Below the pieces are notes generated by a model, which saw only the letters and a program-made list of their open reading frames with translations, was not told where the DNA came from and made no database searches. DNA of 64,000 nt from Vogesella margarita (GTDB lineage Bacteria; Pseudomonadota; Gammaproteobacteria; Burkholderiales; Chromobacteriaceae). Where the stretch lies: positions 62,001-126,000 of the forward strand of contig NZ_JAQQLE010000004.1 in assembly GCF_028548475.1 (NCBI RefSeq). The letters run 5' to 3'. Positions 56,471 to 64,000 of the stretch are shown piece by piece. The stretch's first letter is position 1, and the number at the start of each line of letters is the position of its first letter. Position numbers and translations under genes: made by a program.

Positions 56471-58255
56471 ATGCCCGCTTATCAAGCACCGCTGCGCGAT
56501 TTCGACTTTGTCCTGAACGAGCTGATCAAAGTTCAGGATACCCTGCCCTCGCTGCCGGGATATGAAGAAGCCACGCAGGACATTTTCTCGTCCTATCTGG
56601 AGGCGGCCGCACAATTCTGCGAGAACGAACTGGCACCGCTGAACCGTCCGGCCGACGAGGAAGGCTGCACCTTCGATGCGGCCACCAAGTCGGTGACCAC
56701 CCCGGTCGGCTTCAAGGAAGCATACAAGCAGTTCTGCGAACTGGGCTTCACCGCGCTGGACTGCGACCCGGCCTACGGTGGTCAGGGCATGCCGAAGACG
56801 CTGTCGTTCCCGATCATCGAGATGCAGTGCTCGGCCAACGTCGCCTGGTCGATGTACCCCGGCCTGAGCCACGGCGCCTACTCCGCCATCCACGCCCACG
56901 GCACCGACGAACAAAAACAAACCTACCTGCCGCATCTGGTTGACGGCAGCTGGACCGGCACCATGTGCCTGACCGAGCCGCACTGCGGCACCGACCTGGG
57001 CCTGCTGAAAACCCGCGCCGAACCCAACGGTGACGGCAGCTACAGCATCAGCGGCACCAAGATCTTCATCTCCGCCGGCGAACACGACCTGTCCGACAAC
57101 ATCATCCACCTGGTGCTGGCACGCCTGCCGGATGCGCCCAAGGACGTGAAGGGCATCTCGCTGTTCATCGTGCCGAAATTCCACGCCGACGGCAGCCGCA
57201 ACAGCGTGTACTGCGGCAGCCTGGAACACAAGATGGGCATCAAGGCCAACGCCACCGCGGTGATCAACCTCGACGGCGCCAAGGGTTACCTGATCGGCGA
57301 GGCGAACAAGGGCCTGGCCTGCATGTTCACGATGATGAACGCCGCGCGCCTCGGCTGCGGCATGCAGGGGCTGGGCCTCGGTGAAGCCGCGTTCCAGGGC
57401 GCGCTGACGTATGCCAAAGACCGGCTGCAGATGCGTGCGATGGCCGGTGCCAAGTTCCCGGAAAAGGCCGCCGACCCGATCATCGTGCACCCGGACGTGC
57501 GCCGCATGCTGCTGACGCAGAAGGCCTACACCGAGGCCGGTCGTGCACTGGCCGCGCTGCTGGCGCTGCAGCTGGACATCGAAGAGAAACATCCGGACGC
57601 CGACGCGCGCGCCGATGCCGCCGACCTGGTGGCGCTGCTGACCCCGGTGGCCAAGGCCTTCATGACCGACAACGGCTACACCGCGGCCAACCTTGGCATG
57701 CAGGTATTCGGCGGCCACGGCTTCATCCGCGAGTGGGGCATGGAGCAGCTGGTGCGCGACTGCCGCATCTCGCAGATTTACGAAGGCACCAATGGCATCC
57801 AGGCCATCGACCTGCTCGGCCGCAAGGTGCTGCTGGATCAGGGCCAGAAGCTGCGCAAGTTCACCAAGCAGATCCACAAGTTCTGCCAAGCCAACGAAGG
57901 CAACGCGCAGCTGGCCGAGTTCGTGGCCCCGCTGGCCAGGCTGCTGAAGGATATCGGCGACATCACCATGGGCATCGGCATGGCGTCGATGAAGGACCGC
58001 GACGAAGCCGGCGCCGCCGCCAGCGACTACCTGCGCCTGCTCGGCCACCTGACCTACGGCTGGCTGTGGGCACGCATGGCAGAAGTAGCCTACGCCAAGC
58101 TGGAAACCGGCGGCGATGACTTTTACAAGGCCAAGATCGCCACCGCCCGCTTCTACTTCGCCAAGCTGCTGCCGGAAGTGGAAGCACTGAAAGCCACCAT
58201 CAAGGGCGGTGCCCAGCCGCTAATGACGCTGGCGGACGAGCACTTCGCCTTCTGA
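56471..58255 (+). CDS. Acyl-CoA dehydrogenase (long, C-terminal extended type)
   Basis: A 594-residue FAD enzyme for the first step of beta-oxidation. FAD/substrate motifs are 'TGTMCLTEPHCGTDLGLLKT', 'SISGTKIFISAGEHD' and 'KMGIKANATAV'; the catalytic Glu is in 'QIYEGTNGIQAIDLLGRK'. A C-terminal helical extension (about 465-594, 'AAASDYLRLLGHLTYGWLWA') marks the DmdC/FadE-like subclass. A possible -35 TTGACT lies at 56352-56357, with no good -10. Together with FadD it gives two steps of fatty-acid degradation in the window, although they are 36 kb apart. Confidence 0.92.
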   Translation: MPAYQAPLRDFDFVLNELIKVQDTLPSLPGYEEATQDIFSSYLEAAAQFCENELAPLNRPADEEGCTFDAATKSVTTPVGFKEAYKQFCELGFTALDCDPAYGGQGMPKTLSFPIIEMQCSANVAWSMYPGLSHGAYSAIHAHGTDEQKQTYLPHLVDGSWTGTMCLTEPHCGTDLGLLKTRAEPNGDGSYSISGTKIFISAGEHDLSDNIIHLVLARLPDAPKDVKGISLFIVPKFHADGSRNSVYCGSLEHKMGIKANATAVINLDGAKGYLIGEANKGLACMFTMMNAARLGCGMQGLGLGEAAFQGALTYAKDRLQMRAMAGAKFPEKAADPIIVHPDVRRMLLTQKAYTEAGRALAALLALQLDIEEKHPDADARADAADLVALLTPVAKAFMTDNGYTAANLGMQVFGGHGFIREWGMEQLVRDCRISQIYEGTNGIQAIDLLGRKVLLDQGQKLRKFTKQIHKFCQANEGNAQLAEFVAPLARLLKDIGDITMGIGMASMKDRDEAGAAASDYLRLLGHLTYGWLWARMAEVAYAKLETGGDDFYKAKIATARFYFAKLLPEVEALKATIKGGAQPLMTLADEHFAF

Positions 58256-58277
58256 TCGCACAACGCGCGGTCACGAC

Positions 58278-58305
58278 AAAAGGCAGCCTGCGGGCTGCCT
58301 TTTTT
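58278..58305 (+). terminator. Intrinsic terminator of the acyl-CoA dehydrogenase gene
   Basis: AAAAGGCAGCC (58278-58288) and GGCTGCCTTTT (58293-58303) pair around TGCG, with two more T. Confidence 0.92.
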
Positions 58306-58398
58306 GCGCCCCGCTCACGGCGAATGGCGGCAGTCACGCGAAAAAGCACTATAACGCCAAGGAGATAGCCACGCCGTGCCAACCTGCGGGAGTTTGCC

Positions 58399-58971
58399 AT
58401 GTCCTTGTTTCCCACCCCGGGGATGTCGTCGCTGACACCCGCCGCCCAGAACAGCCAAGCCAGCAGCGCGCCCGGCCGCCTCAACAAGCCGTCGGCGCTG
58501 GAGCGCAGCGCGCGTGACGAGATGAACGCCCAAGTGATCGACAGCCTCAACGTCTCGATCGGCGCCGGCAACAAGTCGCAGCAACTGCTGTACCGCAGCG
58601 CCATCGACAAGATCAACGAGCTGCTGGCACCGGATTTCGGCCCCGATGCGCTGCAGGCCACCGCCGCCAAGCAGGACAACAGCGCAGAGGCGACCGCCGA
58701 GCGCATCCTGTCGCTGTCGCTAGGCTTTTACGACAGCTATGCGCAGCAGCATCCGGAAATGAGCGAGGAAGAGCGGGCCACGAGTTTCGTCGAACTGGTG
58801 CGTGGCGGCTTCGAACAGGGTTTCAACGAGGCGAAGGACATTCTGGACGGGCTGAAGGTGTTGGACGGCGACATCGCCAGCGGCATCCAGCAGACCTTTG
58901 AACTGGTGCAGAAGGGCTACGACGACTTCCTCGCCGGCAAGCTGCAACCCAAGAGCGACAGCAGCGGCTGA
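58399..58971 (+). CDS. DUF5610 domain protein
   Basis: A 190-residue, largely helical protein. 'LNVSIGAGNKSQQLLYRSAI', 'KINELLAPDFGPDALQ', 'SPEATA'-like 'NSAEATAERILSLSLGFYDS', 'GGFEQGFNEAKDILDGLKVL' and 'DIASGIQQTFELVQKGYDDF' match the DUF5610 pattern. It has a low-complexity N-terminus and no signal peptide. Start at ATG 58399 with GGGAG. Function unknown; such proteins occur in many polar-flagellated proteobacteria. It is a monocistronic gene between two terminators. Confidence 0.75.
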   Translation: MSLFPTPGMSSLTPAAQNSQASSAPGRLNKPSALERSARDEMNAQVIDSLNVSIGAGNKSQQLLYRSAIDKINELLAPDFGPDALQATAAKQDNSAEATAERILSLSLGFYDSYAQQHPEMSEEERATSFVELVRGGFEQGFNEAKDILDGLKVLDGDIASGIQQTFELVQKGYDDFLAGKLQPKSDSSG

Positions 58972-58997
58972 TCAGCCACTCCTGCCCCACCAAAACA

Positions 58998-59011
58998 TTG
59001 CGGCCAACCTT
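58998..59011 (-). repeat. DUS-like 14-mer, G variant
   Basis: Complete match; left arm of the palindromic terminator. Confidence 0.85.
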
Positions 59012-59013
59012 GC

Positions 59014-59027
59014 AAGGTTGGCCGCAA
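59014..59027 (+). repeat. DUS-like 14-mer, G variant
   Basis: Complete match; right arm of the palindromic terminator, 2 bp from its partner. Confidence 0.85.
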
Positions 59028-59050
59028 TGCTTTTTAACGATCCGTCGCCG

Positions 59051-59908
59051 TCACACGCCGTGGCGGCGGAACCACTGCAGCATGCGGCGCCAGCCGTCCT
59101 TGGCCGACGCGGCATGGTAGCTCGGGCGATAGTCGGCATTGAAGGCGTGGCCGGCATCGGGATAGACCACGATTTCGCTGCCGCTACGCCCCTGCTGCAG
59201 CGCCGCCTTCATCGCCGCCACGCTGTCCAGCGGGATACCGCCATCCTTGCCGCCATACAGCCCCAGTACCGGCACGGTCAGCAGCGGCGCCACCGCCAGC
59301 GGATGGCGCGGCGTCAGCGCCGTCTCCTGTCCCTGCAGCCGGCCATACCAGGCGGCACCGGCCCTGATTTTGGGGTTGTGCGCGGCGTAGAGCCAGGTGA
59401 TGCGGCCGCCCCAGCAGAAGCCGGTGATCGCCGCGCGCGTGTTGTCGCCACCCAGCACCCGCGCGTAGTCGAGGGTGGCGTCCAGATCGGCCAGCACCTG
59501 CGCATCCGGCACCTTGCTGACCACATTGGCGATCAGCGCGGCGGTGTCGGGATAACCGCGGGCATCGCCCTGGCGCAGGAACAATTCCGGCGCGAGCGCG
59601 AGATAGCCCTGCTTGGCCAGACGGCGGCAGACATCCTGGATGTGCTCGTGCACGCCGAAGATTTCCTGCACCACCAGCACCACCGGCCACTGGCTGCCCT
59701 GCGCCGGACGCGCGGCGTACAGCAGCAGGTCGGGGCCGGCCTTGTGCCAGCCGGCGACCAGGCCGTCGCTGTCGGTGTGGAGGGTGGCGGCGCTCACCGG
59801 CTGCACCGCGAGGGCAAAGCCGCCGGCCAGCACGGCGGAAATCAACAGGCGGCGCTGCGGATCGACCTCATCCGGCAGCGGCAAGAAATCGGCTTGTTCC
59901 TGAGACAT
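59051..59908 (-). CDS. Dienelactone hydrolase family protein
   Basis: A 285-residue alpha/beta hydrolase with the full dienelactone hydrolase triad: Cys165 in 'GFCWGGRI', Asp222 in 'GGKDGGIP' and His254 in 'DAGHAFNADY', plus the Glu82 that gates the Cys ('VQEIFGVHEHI'). An N-terminal segment (about 18-40, 'RRLLISAVLAGGFALAVQPV') looks like a signal sequence with twin Arg, so the enzyme may be periplasmic. The substrate is probably not chlorinated dienelactone, as no catechol pathway is nearby. Start ATG 59908. Confidence 0.88.
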   Translation of the reverse strand: MSQEQADFLPLPDEVDPQRRLLISAVLAGGFALAVQPVSAATLHTDSDGLVAGWHKAGPDLLLYAARPAQGSQWPVVLVVQEIFGVHEHIQDVCRRLAKQGYLALAPELFLRQGDARGYPDTAALIANVVSKVPDAQVLADLDATLDYARVLGGDNTRAAITGFCWGGRITWLYAAHNPKIRAGAAWYGRLQGQETALTPRHPLAVAPLLTVPVLGLYGGKDGGIPLDSVAAMKAALQQGRSGSEIVVYPDAGHAFNADYRPSYHAASAKDGWRRMLQWFRRHGV

Positions 59909-60001
59909 GGGCGGCTCCTTGGGATCGGTGGCGGCGATGTCACGCGTCGCCGTCTGCTACAGAGCCAAGCATAGCGGGTAAAGTTCAGTGCCGCGGCCGG
60001 A

Positions 60002-60634
60002 TCAGGCACCGCCCTTCTGCTGGCGGTAGGCGACCACGGTCTGCACCAGATCGGCGATCGAGCGCACGCCCATCTTGTCCATCATCCGGCCGCGGTGCGC
60101 CTCGACGGTCTTGATGCTGATGCCGAGGTCGTCGGCGATCACCTTGTTCATCTTGCCCTCGATCACCCGCTCCAGCACCTCGCGCTCGCGCACGGTCAGC
60201 GTCTGCAGCCGCGCCTCGCACTGCTGCGCCAGTGTGCTGCTCTGCTGCAGGCTGGCGGCCGTCTCCAGCGCGCTGTTCACCGCCAGCAGCAGCGCCTCCT
60301 GGTTGAACGGTTTTTCCAGGAAATCGTGGGCGCCACGCTTCACCGCCTGTACCGCCATCGGCACATCGCCGTGGCCGGTAATGAAGATCACCGGCCAGTG
60401 ATTGCCGCGCGCCTGCAGCTCTTCGTACAGCTCCAGCCCGCTCATGCCCGGCATGCGGATGTCGAGGATCAGGCAGCCGACGCTCTGCTCCACCCGGAAG
60501 CCGGCGAGAAAAGCCTCGGCATGGTCGTGGCAGATCACGCGGTAGTCGTGGCTTTCCAGCAGCCAGACCAGCGAGTCGCGAAACGCCTCGTCGTCGTCAA
60601 CGATATGGATGGTGATGGATTTGCTCGCAGTCAT
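60002..60634 (-). CDS. FixJ/TtrR-type response regulator
   Basis: A 210-residue regulator. Receiver domain (5-120): Asp13-15, phospho-acceptor Asp58 in 'LILDIRMPGMSGLELY', Lys in 'FLEKPFNQEALL'. LuxR/FixJ helix-turn-helix (about 145-205): 'LTVREREVLERVIEGKMNKV', 'ADDLGISIKTVEAHRGRMMD'. Start ATG 60634 overlaps the kinase stop by 4 bp (ATGA), so they are a cognate pair. Target genes are unknown; the divergent substrate-binding protein at 63.4 kb is the nearest candidate. Confidence 0.93.
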   Translation of the reverse strand: MTASKSITIHIVDDDEAFRDSLVWLLESHDYRVICHDHAEAFLAGFRVEQSVGCLILDIRMPGMSGLELYEELQARGNHWPVIFITGHGDVPMAVQAVKRGAHDFLEKPFNQEALLLAVNSALETAASLQQSSTLAQQCEARLQTLTVREREVLERVIEGKMNKVIADDLGISIKTVEAHRGRMMDKMGVRSIADLVQTVVAYRQQKGGA

Positions 60635-63270
60635 GGCTCGTATACCGGCAAAGTGAATCGGAAAATGGTACCACCCAGCGGATGGTCTTCCACCGAGAGT
60701 TGACCCTGATGGAATTCGACGATCGAGCGGCAGATGTTCAGCCCCATGCCCATGCCTTCGCTCTTGGTGGTGAAGAAGGCATCGAACAGCTGCGACTTGA
60801 TGTCGTCCGGCACGCCGTGGCCGCAATCGACGATCGCCACTTCCACCCGCTTGCTGCTGCTGCGCTGCACGCTGACCTGCAGCTCGCGCTGCTCCGGCGG
60901 CAGCTGCTGCATCGCCTCCATGCCGTTCTTGATCAGGTTGAGCAGCACCTGTTCGATCAGGATCGGGTCGACGTTGACGGCGGGAAGGTTGGCCGCAAGG
61001 TGCACGTTGATCACCGAGCCCAGGCGGCGCGCCTCGATCTCGGCGATCGCCAGCGCGGCGTCGATGATGTCGGACAGCTGGCACGGCTTGCGCACCGGCT
61101 CGCTCTGCTTCACGAATTCGCGCACCCGGCGCACGATCTTGCCGGCACGCTCCGCCTGTGCGGTGATCTTTTCCATCACCGGGATCAGCGACTCCGGCGT
61201 GGCGCGGCCCTGGCGCAGGCGCTCAACGCAGCCGGCCTGGTAGTTGGCGATAGCCGACAGCGGCTGGTTCAGCTCATGCGCCAGCGTCGACGCCATCTCG
61301 CCCATGGTGATCAGGCGCGAGGTGGCCTGCAGCTTGGCTACCTGCTCCTGGTAGCGCTGCTCGGCATCGTGCTGCTCGGTGATGTCGGTGAGGATCAGCA
61401 TCTGCGCCATGTCGCTGTCGACCCAGCGCACCGGGCGCACCCGCAGCAGGAACCAGCGTTGCAGGTCGTCCAGCCAGATTTCCTGGTCGGTACTGGCCTG
61501 CTGCAGCAGGCGGTACAGGCGCAGGTCGCAGCACTCCGAGCTGTCCTCCGTCGCCGGTGCGGCCAACCATTCGCGGTAGCGATGGTTGCAGAACAGCAGC
61601 TGCTGGCTTTCGCCGCGCACCACCGCCACCGCCGCGTCCAGCCCCTCGATCACCGCGATGAAGCGTTCGTTGGCCGCCTCCAGCATCTGCTGCGCGTGGC
61701 GCTTCTCGGTCATGTCGGTCAGCGCCGCCATCCAGCCGGTCTGGTGGCCGTCGGCATCGATCAGCGGCGAGATCAGCAACTGCGCGTAGAAACGCTCGCC
61801 GTTCTTGCGCTGCATCACCGACTCGAACAGCTGCTGCGACTGCTCGCCGGACAGCGTCTGGCGCAGGGCATCGTAGTTGTGGTGGGCGATATCCGGCGAC
61901 CAGTATGGATACGGCGGCAGCAATCCGATCAGCTCCGCCTCGTCGAAACCGGTGATGCGGCAGAACGCCGGGTTGACGTAGGTGATGCGGCCGTCCAGCG
62001 CGATGGCGCGGATGCCGACCACCAGCGAGTCCTCCATCGCCTTGCGGAACATGTACTCGTGACGCAGCGCCTGCTCCGCCTGTTTTTCGGCGGTGATGTC
62101 GCGGCCGGACAGGTAGACCACGCCGGCGTCCGGCAGCGGGCTCATCGCCCAGGCGATGGCGCGCACCTCCTGCGCGCGGTTGATCACCCGCGTCTCGACG
62201 TAGCGGTCGACGCTGCCCGCCTCGATCACCTGCCGCAGCAGCTGCTGCGTCGATTCGCGCTCGTCCGGGTGCAGGTAATTGAGAATGGAAGTGCCCAGCA
62301 GCTGCTCAGCCGGATAGCCGAGGCCGCCGACAAAGGCCGGGTTGACGTGCAGCAGGTAGCCGTCCTCGCGCATCACGCCCAGCCATTCGCGCGACAGGCC
62401 GTAGACGCGGTCGCGCTCGCGCTCGGCGTCGACGCGGCGGCGGATGTGGCGCGACAGGCTCATCAGGCTGAGCAGGGTCAGCAGCGACAGGCCGACGATC
62501 AGCCCGAGCTGGATTAGGCGCCCCTTGTCGTGGTCGCCGCGCACCGGCCGCGCCACCAGCCGCAGCGGCGTGCCGCCCAGCACGATGGTCTGCGACAGGC
62601 GCGACGACGGGGCGCCGTGACTGTTGCTCACCAGCGGCTGCTCGCCGTTGTTCAGCTCCAGATAGTATTTTTCAGCAAACCAGCTCGGCGGCACGCGACG
62701 GATGAAGACACTGGCCTTGTAGATGCCGATTACCATGCCGCGGAACTGGGTGTCGCGGAACACCGGCACCATCAGGTCGAAGCGCCATTCGCCGGATTCC
62801 AGCTGGTAGGGCTGGCTCATCACCGAGCGCCCATCGGTGCGCGCCTGCAGGTAGGCCGAGGCGGAGGCGCCGCTTAGGCCGGAGCCGACGGTGAGCCGGC
62901 TTTCCTCGTACGGCGCGATCCAGCGCAGGGTAAAGCTGTTGTCCGCCCACACAACCGCCGCCATCTCCGGCGTATTGGCGAGAAACTCCGAGGCCTGCAC
63001 CAGGAACTGGTCTTCGTCGATCGCCTCGCGGCCGATGTCGCGCGCCAGCCGCGACAGCTCATCCTTGTGCTCGTCCAGGCGCAGGCGCAGCGTCTGCTCC
63101 GCCCACAGCGTGTCCTTGGCCAGATCGAGGCGCAGCTGCTCGGTCTCGCGTGCGTCCAGCGTCCACAGCATCACCGCCATGGTCAGGAAGAACAGTACGA
63201 TGGTGCTGTTGGGCATCAGCCGGTAAAAACGGCTGCGCTTGAGGGACTGGTAAAAACGCTGGGTTCGCAT
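60631..63270 (-). CDS. Membrane PAS-sensor histidine kinase (FixL/TodS-like catalytic core)
   Basis: An 879-residue kinase. TM1 about 19-37, a periplasmic sensor domain of about 240 residues ('LRLDEHKDELSRLARDIGRE' helical start), and TM2 about 277-297 ('LIQLGLIVGLSLLTLLSLMS'). Three PAS-type domains follow (about 315-650: 'GLSREWLGVMREDGYLLHVN', 'YVNPAFCRITGFDEAELIG', 'ERFIAVIEGLDAAVAVVRGE'). HisKA has His665 in 'LAHELNQPLSAIANY', and the HATPase has 'LNLIKNGMEAM' and 'EGMGMGLNICRSIV'. Start ATG 63270. Coupled to the FixJ-type regulator. The signal is unknown. Confidence 0.92.
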   Translation of the reverse strand: MRTQRFYQSLKRSRFYRLMPNSTIVLFFLTMAVMLWTLDARETEQLRLDLAKDTLWAEQTLRLRLDEHKDELSRLARDIGREAIDEDQFLVQASEFLANTPEMAAVVWADNSFTLRWIAPYEESRLTVGSGLSGASASAYLQARTDGRSVMSQPYQLESGEWRFDLMVPVFRDTQFRGMVIGIYKASVFIRRVPPSWFAEKYYLELNNGEQPLVSNSHGAPSSRLSQTIVLGGTPLRLVARPVRGDHDKGRLIQLGLIVGLSLLTLLSLMSLSRHIRRRVDAERERDRVYGLSREWLGVMREDGYLLHVNPAFVGGLGYPAEQLLGTSILNYLHPDERESTQQLLRQVIEAGSVDRYVETRVINRAQEVRAIAWAMSPLPDAGVVYLSGRDITAEKQAEQALRHEYMFRKAMEDSLVVGIRAIALDGRITYVNPAFCRITGFDEAELIGLLPPYPYWSPDIAHHNYDALRQTLSGEQSQQLFESVMQRKNGERFYAQLLISPLIDADGHQTGWMAALTDMTEKRHAQQMLEAANERFIAVIEGLDAAVAVVRGESQQLLFCNHRYREWLAAPATEDSSECCDLRLYRLLQQASTDQEIWLDDLQRWFLLRVRPVRWVDSDMAQMLILTDITEQHDAEQRYQEQVAKLQATSRLITMGEMASTLAHELNQPLSAIANYQAGCVERLRQGRATPESLIPVMEKITAQAERAGKIVRRVREFVKQSEPVRKPCQLSDIIDAALAIAEIEARRLGSVINVHLAANLPAVNVDPILIEQVLLNLIKNGMEAMQQLPPEQRELQVSVQRSSSKRVEVAIVDCGHGVPDDIKSQLFDAFFTTKSEGMGMGLNICRSIVEFHQGQLSVEDHPLGGTIFRFTLPVYEP
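60985..60998 (+). repeat. DUS-like 14-mer, G variant
   Basis: Complete match in the kinase gene; coding-strand reading Leu-Ala-Ala-Asn-Leu, in a variable spot of the HATPase domain. Confidence 0.8.
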
Positions 63271-63284
63271 GGCGGCTACGGGCA

Positions 63285-63298
63285 AAGGTTGGCCGCAA
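63285..63298 (+). repeat. DUS-like 14-mer, G variant
   Basis: Complete match in the 87-bp divergent gap between the kinase and the substrate-binding protein gene. Confidence 0.85.
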
Positions 63299-63357
63299 GC
63301 GGGGCCAAAATGTGATAATAACGGGGATTGTCACCGCCTAGCCATCAGGAATCCCCC

Positions 63358-64000
63358 GTGTATCGCACCCTTTGCCTGCTGTTGCTGTGCCTGCCGCTTG
63401 CCGCCACCGCGGCCGATGCCTTGCGTATCGGCGTCTCCGGTCCGTTCACCGGCGGCTCGGCGCCGATGGGCATCAGCATGCGTAACGGCATCCGCCTGGC
63501 GGCGGAGGAGATCAACCGCCAGGGCGGCATCCGTGGCCGGCCGCTGCTGCTGGTCGAACGCGACGACATGGGCCGCTCCGATATCGGCATCCGCGTCGCC
63601 CGCGAGCTGACGCTGCACCAGCGCGTAATCGCCAGCGTCGGCTTCGTCAACAGCGGCGTGGCGCTGGCGTCGCAGGGACTCTACCAGCAGGCAGGCATCC
63701 CGGCGATCACCGCGGTCGCCACCGCGCCCAAGGTCACCGAACAATTCGCACCGCCGAAATATCCGCTCAACTACGTGTTCCGCGTCGCCGCCTCCGACGC
63801 GCAGCAGGCGCCGCTGATCGTGCGCGAGGCGAAGCGCAGCGGTCTCACCCGGCTGGCGATTTTTCACGACAAGACCAACTACGGCCGCATCGGCGAGGAA
63901 GAACTGATCAAGGCGCTGCGCCAGCAGGGGCTGAGCCCGGTCTATATCGGCCAGTTCCGCCTCGGCGAGCGCGACATGATCGCGCAGCTGAGCCGGGCGC
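63358..64000 (+). CDS. ABC transporter substrate-binding protein, branched-chain amino acid (LivJ) type, partial
   Basis: Starts at GTG 63358, with AGGA seven bases upstream, and runs off the right edge; 214 residues are visible. The signal peptide is 'MYRTLCLLLLCLPLAATAAD'. The type I periplasmic-binding fold follows: 'LRIGVSGPFTGGSAPMGISM', 'GIRLAAEEINRQGGIRGRPL', 'ASQGLYQQAGIPAITAVATA' and 'RLAIFHDKTNYGRIGEEEL'. Relatives bind branched-chain amino acids, amides or aromatic acids, so the ligand is open. Its divergence from the FixL/FixJ-like pair suggests regulation by, or a sensing role for, that pair. Confidence 0.85.
   Translation, partial: MYRTLCLLLLCLPLAATAADALRIGVSGPFTGGSAPMGISMRNGIRLAAEEINRQGGIRGRPLLLVERDDMGRSDIGIRVARELTLHQRVIASVGFVNSGVALASQGLYQQAGIPAITAVATAPKVTEQFAPPKYPLNYVFRVAASDAQQAPLIVREAKRSGLTRLAIFHDKTNYGRIGEEELIKALRQQGLSPVYIGQFRLGERDMIAQLSRA

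Larger units (their letters stand above)
58996..59029. terminator. 34-bp perfect palindrome terminator from two 14-mer copies
   Basis: The 17-base arms 58996-59012 and 59013-59029 are exact complements. T5 follows on the plus side, and TTTTGG on the minus side. Lies between convergent DUF5610 (+) and dienelactone hydrolase (-) genes. Confidence 0.88.

Overview
The window is high-GC, gene-dense bacterial chromosome. Class-2 pyrD, the rimP-nusA-infB-rbfA-truB-rpsO-pnp order, bpt next to aat, a MotD-type motor protein, PilU and the spoVR/yeaH/prkA trio all point to a betaproteobacterium. The best guess is Neisseriales, Chromobacteriaceae-like (Vogesella, Chromobacterium and relatives); the genus is inference. 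Almost everything is core housekeeping. There is no phage, no CRISPR array, no rRNA and no intact insertion sequence.

Layout. 1-9.2 kb: the tail of a DUF945 gene followed by a 150-bp MITE, an oxidoreductase, a hybrid histidine kinase with an OmpR-type regulator, an acyl-CoA synthetase, and the alkylation-repair group alkB-ada / alkA. 9.2-18.5 kb: the transcription/translation operon rimP-nusA-infB-rbfA-truB-rpsO-pnp on the minus strand, with a promoter before rimP and internal hairpins. 18.5-23.1 kb: fadD, pilU, a Spx/ArsC-like gene and dapE. 23.1-28.2 kb (minus): recR, ybaB, dnaX, mltB and hrcA. 28.4-32.7 kb: recA-recX and alaS. 33.1-33.8 kb: five tandem tRNA-Asn(GTT) genes in a 144-bp repeat. 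33.9-43.2 kb: rne divergent from rluC-HAD-Rieske-sppA-motD-rutE-pyrD-lipoprotein. 43.3-49.8 kb: bpt-aat-fur (minus), bamE-dapB, an ABC permease/ATPase pair and a diguanylate cyclase. 49.9-56.3 kb (minus): spoVR-yeaH-prkA, then PilZ, Nudix and DUF2062 genes. 56.4-64 kb: an acyl-CoA dehydrogenase, a DUF5610 protein, a dienelactone hydrolase, a FixJ/FixL-like two-component pair and the start of an ABC substrate-binding protein.

The most unusual signal is not a gene. The 14-mer AA(G/C)GTTGGCCGCAA occurs at least 20 times complete and 7 more times over its first 13 bases, on both strands, with about a dozen shorter matches. It is concentrated in the small non-coding fraction. It often occurs as inverted pairs that form the stems of intrinsic terminators between convergent genes. 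Copies inside genes are translated in three different frames, so selection appears to act on the DNA. Density, placement and paired-terminator use closely resemble the DNA uptake sequences (DUS) of Neisseriaceae, but the sequence is unrelated to GCCGTCTGAA. I propose it as a candidate new DUS-like or other genome-wide signal sequence.

Other accessory structure: an IS1031-type MITE with a TAA target duplication, a CACGAA-type hairpin repeat inside the nusA-infB operon, an A-B-A-B history in the tRNA-Asn array, an orphan plus-strand terminator between rne and rluC that hints at an unannotated RNA, and a CAAAC-N4-GTTTG palindrome upstream of fadD that fits a PsrA-type operator.
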